From: Hygrophila difformis
Lineage: Eukaryota; Streptophyta; Magnoliopsida; Lamiales; Acanthaceae
Length of the DNA stretch: 64,000 nucleotides
Direction of reading: 5' to 3'
Assembly: GCA_030278955.1 (NCBI GenBank)
Contig: JAOANR010000011.1
Span: forward strand, 27,098,403-27,162,402
Shown in pieces: positions 55,311-64,000 of the stretch; the first letter of the stretch is position 1, and each line of letters opens with the position of its first letter. Made by a program: the position numbers and the translations under genes. The notes below the pieces were generated by a model. It did not search any database. It saw only the letters and a program-made list of their open reading frames with translations, and was not told the origin of the DNA.

Positions 55311-56438
55311 GGAAAAAAGGTTAATTAAGTCGTTTTTCTTTTCCAAAAATTCAAATCAGTCTTTTTTTAATTTTATTACCAAAACAGTCAGCTACAAATG
55401 TTAATTATGTCCAAATCAGTCCATTGTTCACTAATTATGCCCTAATTGCTGACGTGGCAGGGGTTTAAATTTAAACCTGACACGTGGGCATGATATTAGT
55501 CATTTTTCTTTTATCTTTTGTCAATTCAGTTATAAATTTTTGTTTTGTTCCATTTAGTCCTCTACCCAAATCAGTCATTTTTATATTAATTGGCCTCCAA
55601 CATTTCAAATTATTTCATTTCAGGCTAAGAACCTTAAATTTTTATTATCATTAGTCCATTTATCAAATAAATGTCCAACATACTTCCGTAAATAAATGAT
55701 TTATTTTTACTTTTTGGAATGTTATGGATGCAGGAAGTTTGGACAATAAAATTCAGAATATTTTTTAATATTTTTAATAATATTTGAATAATATTTTTTT
55801 ACTATTTTTTCAATAAAATCAAGGCTTCATGTATTCATAACCTTCCAAAAATTTAAACTAAATAATTTACTCAAACCTTGCTACGTCCTAAGGTAGGAAA
55901 CAAAGTAGAATTGTGCTGATTGTTACTGACGGAAACCAGAACCAATGAACATCGGTTGCGGTCGGGTAGTTGGAGGGAGACCGTAAAATCCCAGAGCTTG
56001 GAAGACCCGGTAACAAGAAAGTAAAACCCAATGTATGAACTTTGGTGTTTAATCTTATTTACGGAAGTATGTTGGACATTTATTTGATAAATGGACTAAT
56101 AATAATAAAAATTTAATTTTCTGGGCCTGAAATGAAATAATTTGAAAGTTCAGAGTCAAATTAATATAAAAATGAGTGATTTTTGTATAGGACTAAATAG
56201 AAAAAAATAAAAGTTTAGTACTGAATTGACAAAAGATAAAAGAAAAATGATTAATATCATGCTCACGTGTCAGGTTTAAATTTAAGCCCTTGTCACGTCA
56301 GCAATTAGGACATAATTAGTGAACAATGAACTGATTTGGATATAATTATTATTTATAGCGGACTATTTTATTAATAAAATAAAAAAAATATAATTTGTAT
56401 TTTTGAAAAAAAAAATGTACTTAATTAACATTTTTTCC
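55311..56438. mobile_element. Mutator-like long-TIR element, copy 2
   Basis: Starts GGAAAAAAGGTTAATTAAGT and ends TTAATTAACATTTTTTCC. AATAGTGTGAA (11 bp) is duplicated at 55300-55310 and 56439-56449. Same family as 51348-52459, including GCTGACGTGGCAGGG arms and the GGAAACCAGAACCAATGAAC centre. Confidence 0.92.
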
Positions 56439-56550
56439 AATAGTGTGAATGTAGTAGCGGCTAGGTCAAGTTTACGAGCCACGTGGCACGTTGTTTCTTG
56501 AGTCCTGACTGTAATGCCAGAATTTCTGCGCACTTTCCACAATTTTGCTA

Positions 56551-56815
56551 CCTCCTCTCACTCTTTTTGTTACTAATCATTTTTTGACACTATTCACTGT
56601 TTAACTTTGATTCAAATTTTTATCATAGTTATATAAGAAAAAACATAATCAAGTAAGATCTTGTTAGATTCGTCTAATCTTGTAGTTTTAGACAATCAAC
56701 TTTTTATAAATTTTCATTGTACAAAATTTAAGTTATTAACCGTTAAAAATATGCATCGGCATACGTAGCATACATGTCGGAGGAGTGTGTAACAATTATA
56801 TTGAGACAGAGGAAG
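56551..56815. mobile_element. Decayed Stowaway-like MITE
   Basis: CCTCCTCTCACTC at one end, GAGACAGAGGAAG at the other, TA at 56549 and 56816. Interior blocks (GATCTTGTTAGATTCGTC; TATGCATCGGCAT) match the other Stowaway copies. Confidence 0.7.
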
Positions 56816-57866
56816 TATTACTCCAAATTCAGGCATTCAGACGCTTCCAGTTTGGATGACTCTTTCTTTTTTTTCTCTGCTGCCGCCCACTTATATATAT
56901 ATATATAAACTAGCCAAAAAGTTGTGCACAGCACAGCGTATTGAGGGCGTACAACTGCCCGTCGGGTGAAAAGAAATAGTGTGCATCACAAGGAAACTAA
57001 AAAAATATGAAATCCAATTGATTACCAAAGCTCCTAGCTAGAATGATTCCTAGCTTGTTGGGAAAACTTTAAGAAACCAGGAAGCTCAACAACAGGATCC
57101 ACAACTGCTACCAAAAAATTTTACAACTGCAGGAGCATTATAGTCATTACTATAAGTCGATTTTCAAACATAAAAAAGTAGTATAAAGTTATAATAAAAT
57201 AAACCAATGCTACACAGAAGATCCCAAACAAGAAAGCGAAAAATTAAGCCTGTAATCCACAAATTTCAAAAATACCTATGCAGCGGAAACATCTTGACCG
57301 CCGCGATTGAACATCACCTCAGCCACCATCACCCTCGTACGAAGGGAGCCCATTGCCGCCGACCAACACAGCACCAGAGTTGCTTGAGGAATAAAGAATT
57401 AACAACAATCTGGTATGGAGTACTGAAAGATAATAGTTCGAAATTAGCAAATCCAATTGGATTGAAAGATAGTAAAAAACAAACAAATATTATAATCACA
57501 AACAAAACAAAAACAAGGACACAACTTAATCTTTTCCACTAAAAAACAAGGAAAACGATAACTGGCCAAAAGATTGTGAATACCCTTCTAGCCTTTTTCA
57601 TTTCTACTTTAAACAACCTAATACAATCGAGTAGCACTATAAGTGTAGGCAACTTCTTCGTAATAAATGGGAAATTAAGATGAATTAAACAGAGTCTCAC
57701 TTTATCTGATAGTACAAACTACAATTTTCAGAGGGACAATAAAACTGTCATTTTTTTTAAAAACAAAAGGATACAGGCACATAAGGATAAAGAAAGCAAT
57801 AATTTTGTAATAAAATTCCGGCCAACCCCTGTGAAGACCTTTGGTTTGACACCAAACTATAATATA

Positions 57867-58044
57867 CTTCCTCTGTTTCTTTTTAAGTGTAACACTTTCC
57901 TTTTTTGGGTGTTTCATAATAAATGTTACATTACCATATATGAAATTCTTTTGAAGGTAAAAAGCTTCCACTAAAGCACTTTTGTTCCTTGCACTAAATC
58001 TCGTGCCATTTCCTTATGTTACACTTATTTAGAAACGGAGAGAG
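57867..58044. mobile_element. Stowaway-like MITE, 178 bp
   Basis: Ends CTTCCTCTGTTTC...AAGTGTAAC and GTTACACTTATTTAGAAACG..GAGAG are inverted, with TA at 57865 and 58045. It lies at the downstream edge of the beta-glucosidase fragment. Confidence 0.8.
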
Positions 58045-58167
58045 TAGTTATACTGCAAAGTCTAATATGATACAACTCAAACCATATATGAATAAAACAT
58101 CTTTCTTTCACAAGTGATTTCTTTGAGTAATAACTACAACATAGAACACAGATAATGTAAATGTTAC

Positions 58168-58703
58168 CATTTCTGATCAGTTCATCAATAAGATTATTGT
58201 AGTAATCAATGCCCTTAGGATTGACAGCACCTCTTCCATCTGCAAAAGCATCAGATATTATCAGGTGATTCATGGGCAAGTAAAAGTGCACGTTTCATCT
58301 ATATTTTTGTGACGACATACTGGGAATAATCCCTGACAGTGAGATAGAGAATCTGAAGGCATCCAAGCCGGTGTCAACCATTAGTTTGACATCTTCCTGA
58401 ACAGGTGAGTACAAATCATTCTGGAGCACTTCTTCAATAACCCCATTATATCTTTGTTTTAATTATGTACGAACCTTACTTGTGGTATCCGTCACATGTT
58501 ACATTTCAATTGGCACCAGCATCATGACCTGACATGACATGGAACTGGAAAAACTATGCAGATTCTCATTTTAATAATTTACAGCATAACTAAAATTAAG
58601 TGTCAAGGAAGAATATAAGAGACATAATATCTTTATTACCCGATTGAACAAAGGTGTCCCAGATGTTGGCAGTTCTTCCATCAAGAAATGCTGCCCCCTC
58701 ATA
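58168..58703 (-). pseudogene. GH1 beta-glucosidase fragment, three consecutive exons
   Basis: Exons 58703-58640 (YEGAAFLDGRTANIWDTFVQ), 58396-58321 ([19 protein letters not shown]) and 58239-58168 ([20 protein letters not shown]) join in frame with consensus splice sites (acceptors TGAG|, TTCAG|, TTGCAG|; donors GTAATA, GTATGT, GTAACA). They are exons 2-4 of a plant family-1 beta-glucosidase, which hydrolyses beta-glucosides. Signal-peptide exon and the later exons with the catalytic glutamates (TFNEP, ITENG) are missing. SISLSG replaces the family SISWSR. Cannot be active; a captured or truncated copy. Confidence 0.85.
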
Positions 58704-59545
58704 CTCACATGTGCACAAAACAAATTGATTCTCAATTATGTCCACTAAGCTTTATAAAATGGATAATCATTTGAAATACATGAAAGGAACTGGATAAATT
58801 ACATTTACATGGCATGGCTTTATTGCTCTATTTCCTAGAAATATGACTACTTTAAAGTGGCAATCTCTTAGTAGAGGACAGAGGCAGACATAAAATTTTG
58901 AGAATGCATTAACAATTGAGTGAATTTCCATAGCTGTATTTATGTAACTGTATTTATGTCTAATGGGGTGTTGAAGTGACTTGGTTATGTGAGGAAAAAA
59001 TCCAAATAAATAGTGAATCAGGCAACTAAACCAGGATCGGCAAGTAGACAATGATCATGAGACACTGCAAATAAACTCCAAGAATCCAACTAATTCATTG
59101 CTAGAAGAAAATAAAGGGGTTATTAAGGTTGCTTCAAGAATACAGTATAAGAACGACTTCAGAAACCCTAAAAAAGAATATTATATGCACTTTGAACATT
59201 TAAATCAGCTGGTTAATTCAAAAATAATTTAAACAACAGATGTATAAGGTACAGGAAAATACATTTCAATCAAGCATGAGAAGCTAAAGAGATCCGTTTG
59301 GTGGCTTACTGAAAACAGGGAGGCAATTAAAAACTACTATAAGAATACACACCACAAGAAGTTTGTTAGTGCATATACATGCTAACTACCCCAGGCAGGT
59401 ATGTCAGAGGGCTCAAGCCCACAAACTGTTTTCAGATATTTAAGTCTGGTAAAACAAGCACGACTATCAAAGCGTATGTCGTTAATAGATCAAGAATGCA
59501 GACAAAATTCTTAAACTTCAAGTTAATGAGGGGGAAAGAGCATAC

Positions 59546-59777
59546 CTTGTGGAAATTGAAGATCAAATCTAGTTCACACACCTAAAGACAAAAACAAACG
59601 CACATCAGTTGTCAATGCTAAGTTGATTTATTAAATAACAGTACATTCGCTTCAATTTGAGGCCTCACACTTCCAAAGTAGCGGTCTAGTATCTCAACAT
59701 AATGGTGAATAAATTCAAGAATTTCCAACTCATTGTCATCCTGGTCAATATACATGCAGAAATAAAGGCTAGCATAC
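59546..59777 (-). pseudogene. AP-1 sigma adaptin fragment, two exons
   Basis: Exon 59777-59669 encodes [20 protein letters not shown] then [16 protein letters not shown]; exon 59581-59546 encodes VCELDLIFNFHK. Donors are GTGAGG and GTATGC; the acceptors are TTCAG and TTTAG. The frame is intact across the intron. This is the middle of the small sigma subunit of the AP-1 clathrin adaptor (trans-Golgi/endosome sorting). The N-terminal exon (MIHFVLL-type) and the C-terminal exon (AYYILDE-type) were not found, so only about 48 of ~160 residues are present. Confidence 0.85.
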
Positions 59778-60182
59778 CTGAAGAATGAAGGATAATATTA
59801 ATTAAGATGCCATTTAAAGAAAAAAGGAAAGCACTTAGCCACTTATAGAGAAAACTATTCAATTCAAACCTAACTAAAAGTGCATATTACCTCTTGTAAA
59901 CCTATGAAACTCGGACACCCTACTATGGGTCGAGAATCTGCCTCGGACACGACTCTATGCCGGACACGACACCGGACACGTGTCCGGCAACGACTCCGGT
60001 TACAAGACACGGACTCGACTTTTTTGAGAGAAAGGAGTCAGCATGGATGAGGGGGATGGAGATGGCAGACGAGATCTTGGTCGGAAAACGGAAAATCCGG
60101 CGAGCAGCAGCACCAAGGGAGCGGCGGATTGGAGATTGCCGGAACAGATCTAACTGAAGAAGGAGTGAATTGAAGGCTTTAC

Positions 60183-60540
60183 CTGACAAGCTAGCTTGAT
60201 CTCCCTGAGTCGGTAGAGCCTATCGAGCTCCATCTCCAGCTGCTTCTGCACCTTCCCTCTGTTCATGATTTCCTTCATCTGCAAATCCAGTACCCTATCG
60301 ATCTTTTCCTTCATCTGCCCGTTCTTCCAGAAGCTTCCGGGTCTTTTCCCTATCGATCTTCACTCTGTGGAGCCTCTCGCGCATCGCACTCAGCTCGTCG
60401 GCCAATGAAACGTCCAAAGCCTCCATTGGCAAGGGCTCGACTTTCTTGACTGCAGGTGTGGGTGTGGGTGTGGAGTAAATGGGAGGAACATTCTCCTTGT
60501 TAGCTTCATTCACCTCATCAACAAATATGATGATTTCTGA
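60183..60540 (-). pseudogene. Coiled-coil protein exon, broken by a filler insertion
   Basis: Minus-strand exon encoding VNEANKENVPPIYSTP, then LADELSAMRERLHRVKID and a frame that stops at 60295-60297. The heptad-rich continuation (VLDLQMKEIMNRGKVQKQ, LDRLYRLREIKLACQ) is in another frame and ends at donor CAG|GTAAAG (60183/60182). The break is a 25-nt stretch at about 60296-60320 made of copies of nearby sequence (CAGATGAAGGAAA and AAGATCGATAGG). No in-frame ATG is seen before GTG 60513. Family resembles a conserved plant short coiled-coil protein; function unknown. Confidence 0.65.
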
Positions 60541-60687
60541 TGAGATTTGAATGTTGGTGATGGTGGTTTAATGGCTTAGCACTGGTGAGGGCAGGGGAGT
60601 TGGTGGAGACTCGAAGGTGGGTGAGTGGCGGCGAAAGGGTGACTGGAGGGAGAGACAAGGGAGACTGGAACGGCGGGGAGACTGGAG

Positions 60688-60805
60688 TTTTCACATTTTG
60701 GGGAAGATAAACTTGTAATAATTATACACAGTAATAGGAGGAGTTTTCAGATTTTGGGGGAGGAGTTTTCAGATTTTGGGAAGATAAACCGTGTAATAAT
60801 TACTA
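60688..60805. repeat. Short direct repeats near right edge of the captured region
   Basis: GTTTTCAGATTTTGGG occurs at about 60744 and 60765, with a TTTTCACATTTTGGG variant at about 60691. GAAGATAAAC and TGTAATAATTA occur twice (60704 and 60780). Confidence 0.7.
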
Positions 60806-61360
60806 ATAGCCAATAGGGGCACTGCTGAAAGAGGCTGCACCAAAATGAAACCTCATAAATAATTAATAGATACATAAGTTAATATCTGGGAAACAGGAGC
60901 TTGAAAGAGCCTGGGAATCTGTTCCTTTCAGATTTTATCCCAATTGTGGGACTCGAGAGATAAAGGGGATATTTGAGATGTGATATTTCTAAGATTGACA
61001 TTTGTAAGATATGATATTTTATTTAAATATAATTTCCTAATTTATTTGTTTTAATTTAGTAAAAAATATAGGTTGTATTTTAATTTATGATTATGATGTG
61101 GTATGTGTTCCCACCATATTTTTTATGTATAGGTTGTTCAGTAAAAAAAAAAATTATGATGATTTAGTTTTTTTCCCTCATGTTTTTATACTAACAAATT
61201 TGATTACAACTTTTTATCCATTAAATATATTTTAATATTAAAAAAATCATGGTATATATCGTTCCCGATTTATTTAAACTAGTGTTTCGTATTTTTGTTC
61301 CGTTCCTCGTGAGGAAAATGAATAAAGAAAAATGCTTAAACCCTCGGCCCCTCATTACTT
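60806..61360. other. AT-rich spacer, no gene seen
   Basis: No feature was recognised. Confidence 0.5.
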
Positions 61361-61820
61361 GAAAAAAAAAATTATACAAACCCAATTAAAAAAAATAGCT
61401 TATTAGGGAGGAAAGCTAAGAAAGCTTATTAAAGAAAGCTAAGAAAGATGAATTATTCAAACCCAATTATTTTTTTTTTTTTAAAAAAGGAGGAAAGAAA
61501 TTAGTAGAAGGGAGTATATAAAATAGATCTTCTACAAATCTCCATAAATTTTGTAATTGTAGAACAAAAAATTGCTTCAATTTTTTGTTCTACAATTACA
61601 AAATTTATGGAGATTTGTAGAAGATCTATTTTATATACATAATAAGCCTCAAACCTTTACCAAGGGAAAATAATAAAACCATGTTTTAGTCCCTTCTACT
61701 AATTTCTTTCCTCCCTTTTTTTTTTAAAAAAAATAATTGGGTTTGAATAATTCATCTTTCTTAGCTTTCTTTAATAAGCTATTCTTTTAATTGGGTTCGT
61801 ATAATTTTTTTTTTCAATAT
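61361..61820. mobile_element. Foldback (MITE-like) element with a perfect 60-bp stem
   Basis: Outer arms 61361-61513 and about 61688-61820 are inverted with mismatches (AAACCCAATTA, GAAAGCTAAGAAAGATGAAT). The inner arms 61514-61573 and 61579-61638 are perfect complements over 60 bp around the loop GCTTC. A 49-bp segment in the right arm (61639-61687) has no partner. No coding sequence. Confidence 0.9.
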
Positions 61821-61904
61821 TATAAAATTATTGTACAAGTGTTCACCCAAAAAAAATTATTAGAGTTCACCCAAAAAAAATATTGTACAAGTATTTTCTA
61901 AGAT

Positions 61905-62760
61905 TAACATGTAAAATAGTTATTATACAATCGTAATAATACTACAAAATATGGAGATAAATATCTAAGTATGTAAGTACATGTTGAATCTTAGATTTTA
62001 CCAAATTGCAACATTTAGATCTAAGGTTGACATTTAGATTTTATGATCCAAGGTTAATATGTAAATTATTTATTATACAAACGGTATAACACTAAAGATA
62101 TGGAGATAAATATCTATGTATCTAACTACATGTTGGATCTTAGATCTTACCAAATTGCAACATTTAAATTTAAGGTTAAGATTTATATCTTATGATCAAA
62201 GGTTATTATGTAAATTACAATCGGTATAATACTACACGATACGGAGATAAATAACTAACTACATGTTGAATGTTAGATCTTACCAAATTGCAACATTTAA
62301 ATCTAAGGTTAACATTTATATCATATGATCTAAGGTTAATATGTAAATTAGTTATTATACAAAGGGTATAATACTACAAGACATGGAGATAAATATCTAA
62401 GTATCTAACTACATGTTGGATCTTAGATCTTACCAAATTGCAACATTTAAATTTATGGTTAACATTTATATCTTATGATCTAAGGTTATTATGTAAGTTA
62501 GTTATTATACAATCGGTATAATACTACACTGATATGGAGATAAGTAACTAACTATATGTTGAATGTTAGATCTCACCAAATTGCAACATTTAGATCTAAG
62601 GTTAACATTTATATCATATGATCTAAGGTTAATATGTAAATTAGTTATTATACAATCGGTATAATACTACACCATATGGAGATAAATAACTAACTACATA
62701 TTATTGTAAGGTTAACTAACTACATTTAGATCTAAGGTTAACTACACTTATGATCTTTTG
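61905..62760. repeat. Tandem satellite, ~146-bp monomer, six copies
   Basis: GGAGATAA recurs at 61953, 62102, 62243, 62385, 62536 and 62678 (periods 149, 141, 142, 151, 142). Each unit holds ACATGTTG, TTACCAAATTGCAACATTTA and CTAAGGTTAA. Confidence 0.9.
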
Positions 62761-63706
62761 ATCATATTTCAAATTTGGTAGGATCAAATTATAACCATTA
62801 ATATCTAAATTTTACAATTAAGATCGAAATCCTACTAAATTTAAGATCTGAATCATTGTTAAGAACTAAGAATTGAGATCATAGAATTGTACGGCTTCGT
62901 TTGGTAAATAAATAGACTTTAGAGTTTAGAGTTTGGTTTCAAAGATTAGAGTTTGGCTTCAGAGATTAGAGTTCCCAAAACCACGAAAATGAAATTTTAT
63001 TACTTACAATGAAATTTGCAATAGCTATGGTTTGATTTGCAATGAAATTTTATTACTACAACCAAAATTATTCTAGTGTAACATTAATTTTTTATTGTGT
63101 ATTAGCTTATGCTTATTATTATTCTAAACCATTCTTTATTTTTCACTTTCAAATTTAATAATCCATGAATTATTAGAAATTTAAAATTTATGCGATCACA
63201 TAAAATTCTAGTATATACTACCACTAATATTTTTTTTTTTTTTACTTTATCATTGAAAGTTGAAAAATCATAATAACCAGTATTTATCAACTAATTATCT
63301 TGTAAAATTAATCTATTGGTGAATCATGACTTCATCCCCAATATTTCTAATTTAATTACCAACTATTAATCACTTTTCTATGTTGAATTATACAAGTAAA
63401 ATTATACAATGAGTGTAATTACTAATATATTATTCACTATAAATTATACTCCATATAACGCCCAAAGAGAAAGATAATGAAGATAAAAGTCATAAAATTC
63501 CAATATTGTTTATAAAGAGATAAACGAAGCATACTTTTAATAGTTTATTTTATAGTATATATTAGTAAAATACTAAAGTAAAATAAAACTAACCAATAAA
63601 CATAGTCAGTGTAATCATTATAAGTCTTGAACCCCACAACCTACGCAGCAGAAGACCTCCACATACAGTCAGTTCATTAGCTTTCAATTCATGTTGCTTT
63701 GGCATT
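62761..63706. other. AT-rich spacer, no gene seen
   Basis: Contains two AGAGTTTGG(C/T)TTC repeats near 62927-62965. It may include the 5' region of the hAT gene that follows. Confidence 0.5.
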
Positions 63707-64000
63707 ATGTCTTCTTCACAAAATAACGCCAATGCAACTTCAGAACAAAAAATTGGTACAATGAATCTTGAAAAAAGTCCATTATGGAAGCATGCATCCA
63801 TCGTTCGTGATGCTTCAAATAATGGGGGTGGAAATAAAGTGTGGATTTGCCGTTACTGTAACATCGAATTCACGAGTTCCTATTCGAAGGTGAGGTGTCA
63901 TTTGCTTCGAATTTCAGGCAAAGGGATTAGACCATGTGCAAAGGTGAATGATGATATTCTTGAGCAATTGAAGAGCGAAGAGACAGAGGCAGAAGTTAAG
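63707..64000 (+). CDS. hAT-type transposase, BED zinc-finger N-terminus (partial)
   Basis: ATG at 63707 opens 98 codons that run off the window. Residues 26-80 (LWKHASIVRD, VWICRYCNIEF, SSYSKVRCHLLRISGKGIRP) form the BED-type zinc finger typical of plant hAT transposases, with C48, C51, H65 and C77 as likely ligands. The BED finger binds the element's own ends; the RNase H-like catalytic core and hATC dimerisation domain would lie beyond the window. It could be an active transposase, a remnant, or a domesticated relative; the part seen has no stop or frameshift. A second in-frame Met lies at residue 19. Confidence 0.8.
   Translation, partial: MSSSQNNANATSEQKIGTMNLEKSPLWKHASIVRDASNNGGGNKVWICRYCNIEFTSSYSKVRCHLLRISGKGIRPCAKVNDDILEQLKSEETEAEVK

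Larger units (their letters stand above)
56910..60720 (-). mobile_element. Candidate gene-fragment-capturing element (Helitron-like?)
   Basis: Contains exons of three unrelated genes, all on the minus strand in series. On that strand the region could end in GTGCTGTGCAC-(10 nt)-GGCTAG followed by T (56910-56934), which fits the Helitron rule (hairpin, then CTRR, inserted before T). The hairpin stem is only 4 bp and the opposite TC end was not found, so the class and the right boundary are uncertain. Confidence 0.4.

Noticed and set aside
57207..57542. 111-codon ORF on the + strand
   Set aside because: Runs opposite to the captured gene fragments and has no recognisable domain.

Overview
The window is nuclear DNA of a flowering plant and is almost entirely repeats. 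Evidence for a plant: a Ty3/gypsy element of the Athila type primed by tRNA-Asp, LTR elements primed by initiator tRNA-Met, a plant L1 LINE with a DUF4283/zinc-knuckle ORF1, Stowaway MITEs (TA target sites, CTCCCTCCGTCCC ends), Mutator-like elements with 9-11 bp target duplications, and fragments of plant genes. Species cannot be read from the sequence. No intact host gene was found.

Layout. (1) 1-3518 and 21009-25975 were one locus before a 17.5-kb Athila insertion split them. The locus is a mosaic of related units separated by (AAT)n. It carries at least twelve 22-nt sites on the + strand that fit the miR482/miR2118 3p pattern, plus two very large foldbacks (22062-23838 and 24152-24885). 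(2) 3519-21008 is the Athila-type element on the minus strand: gag, protease, RT-RNase H-integrase and two related env-position ORFs, all with breaks. Four-unit arrays of GGCGCC-type hairpin repeats lie in each LTR and before each env-position ORF. (3) 26180-30170 is AT-rich DNA with a long (TAA)n tract, telomere-like motifs, a broken exon-like ORF and GTCGAC-rich palindromes that suggest the ends of a decayed DNA transposon. (4) 30578-35083 and 37854-44250 are two complete, almost non-coding LTR elements with tRNA-iMet primer sites. The second carries nine tandem copies of a perfect Pol III B-box inside a T-arm-like hairpin in each LTR, and it sits inside a tandem array of ~450-bp foldback monomers. 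(5) 35561-36963 is a Mutator-like element with a nested Stowaway MITE.

(6) 45517-51256 is a nearly full-length L1 LINE with a 20-bp target duplication, a frameshifted ORF1 and an ORF2 whose RT active site reads FAND. (7) 51348-52459 and 55311-56438 are two copies of one non-autonomous, long-TIR Mutator-like family. (8) 56910 to about 60720 holds exons of three unrelated genes on the minus strand (a coiled-coil protein, an AP-1 sigma adaptin and a GH1 beta-glucosidase) with splice sites kept but no complete gene, as in gene-capturing transposons. (9) 60750-63700 is AT-rich with a perfect 60-bp hairpin and a ~146-bp satellite. (10) The last 294 bases start a hAT-type BED zinc-finger transposase that runs off the window.

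Most recognisable function belongs to mobile elements. The most original signals are the miR482-like cluster, the B-box arrays, the Athila hairpin arrays and the three-gene chimera. Folding, small-RNA data and homology searches could not be run here, so those readings are inference from sequence pattern.
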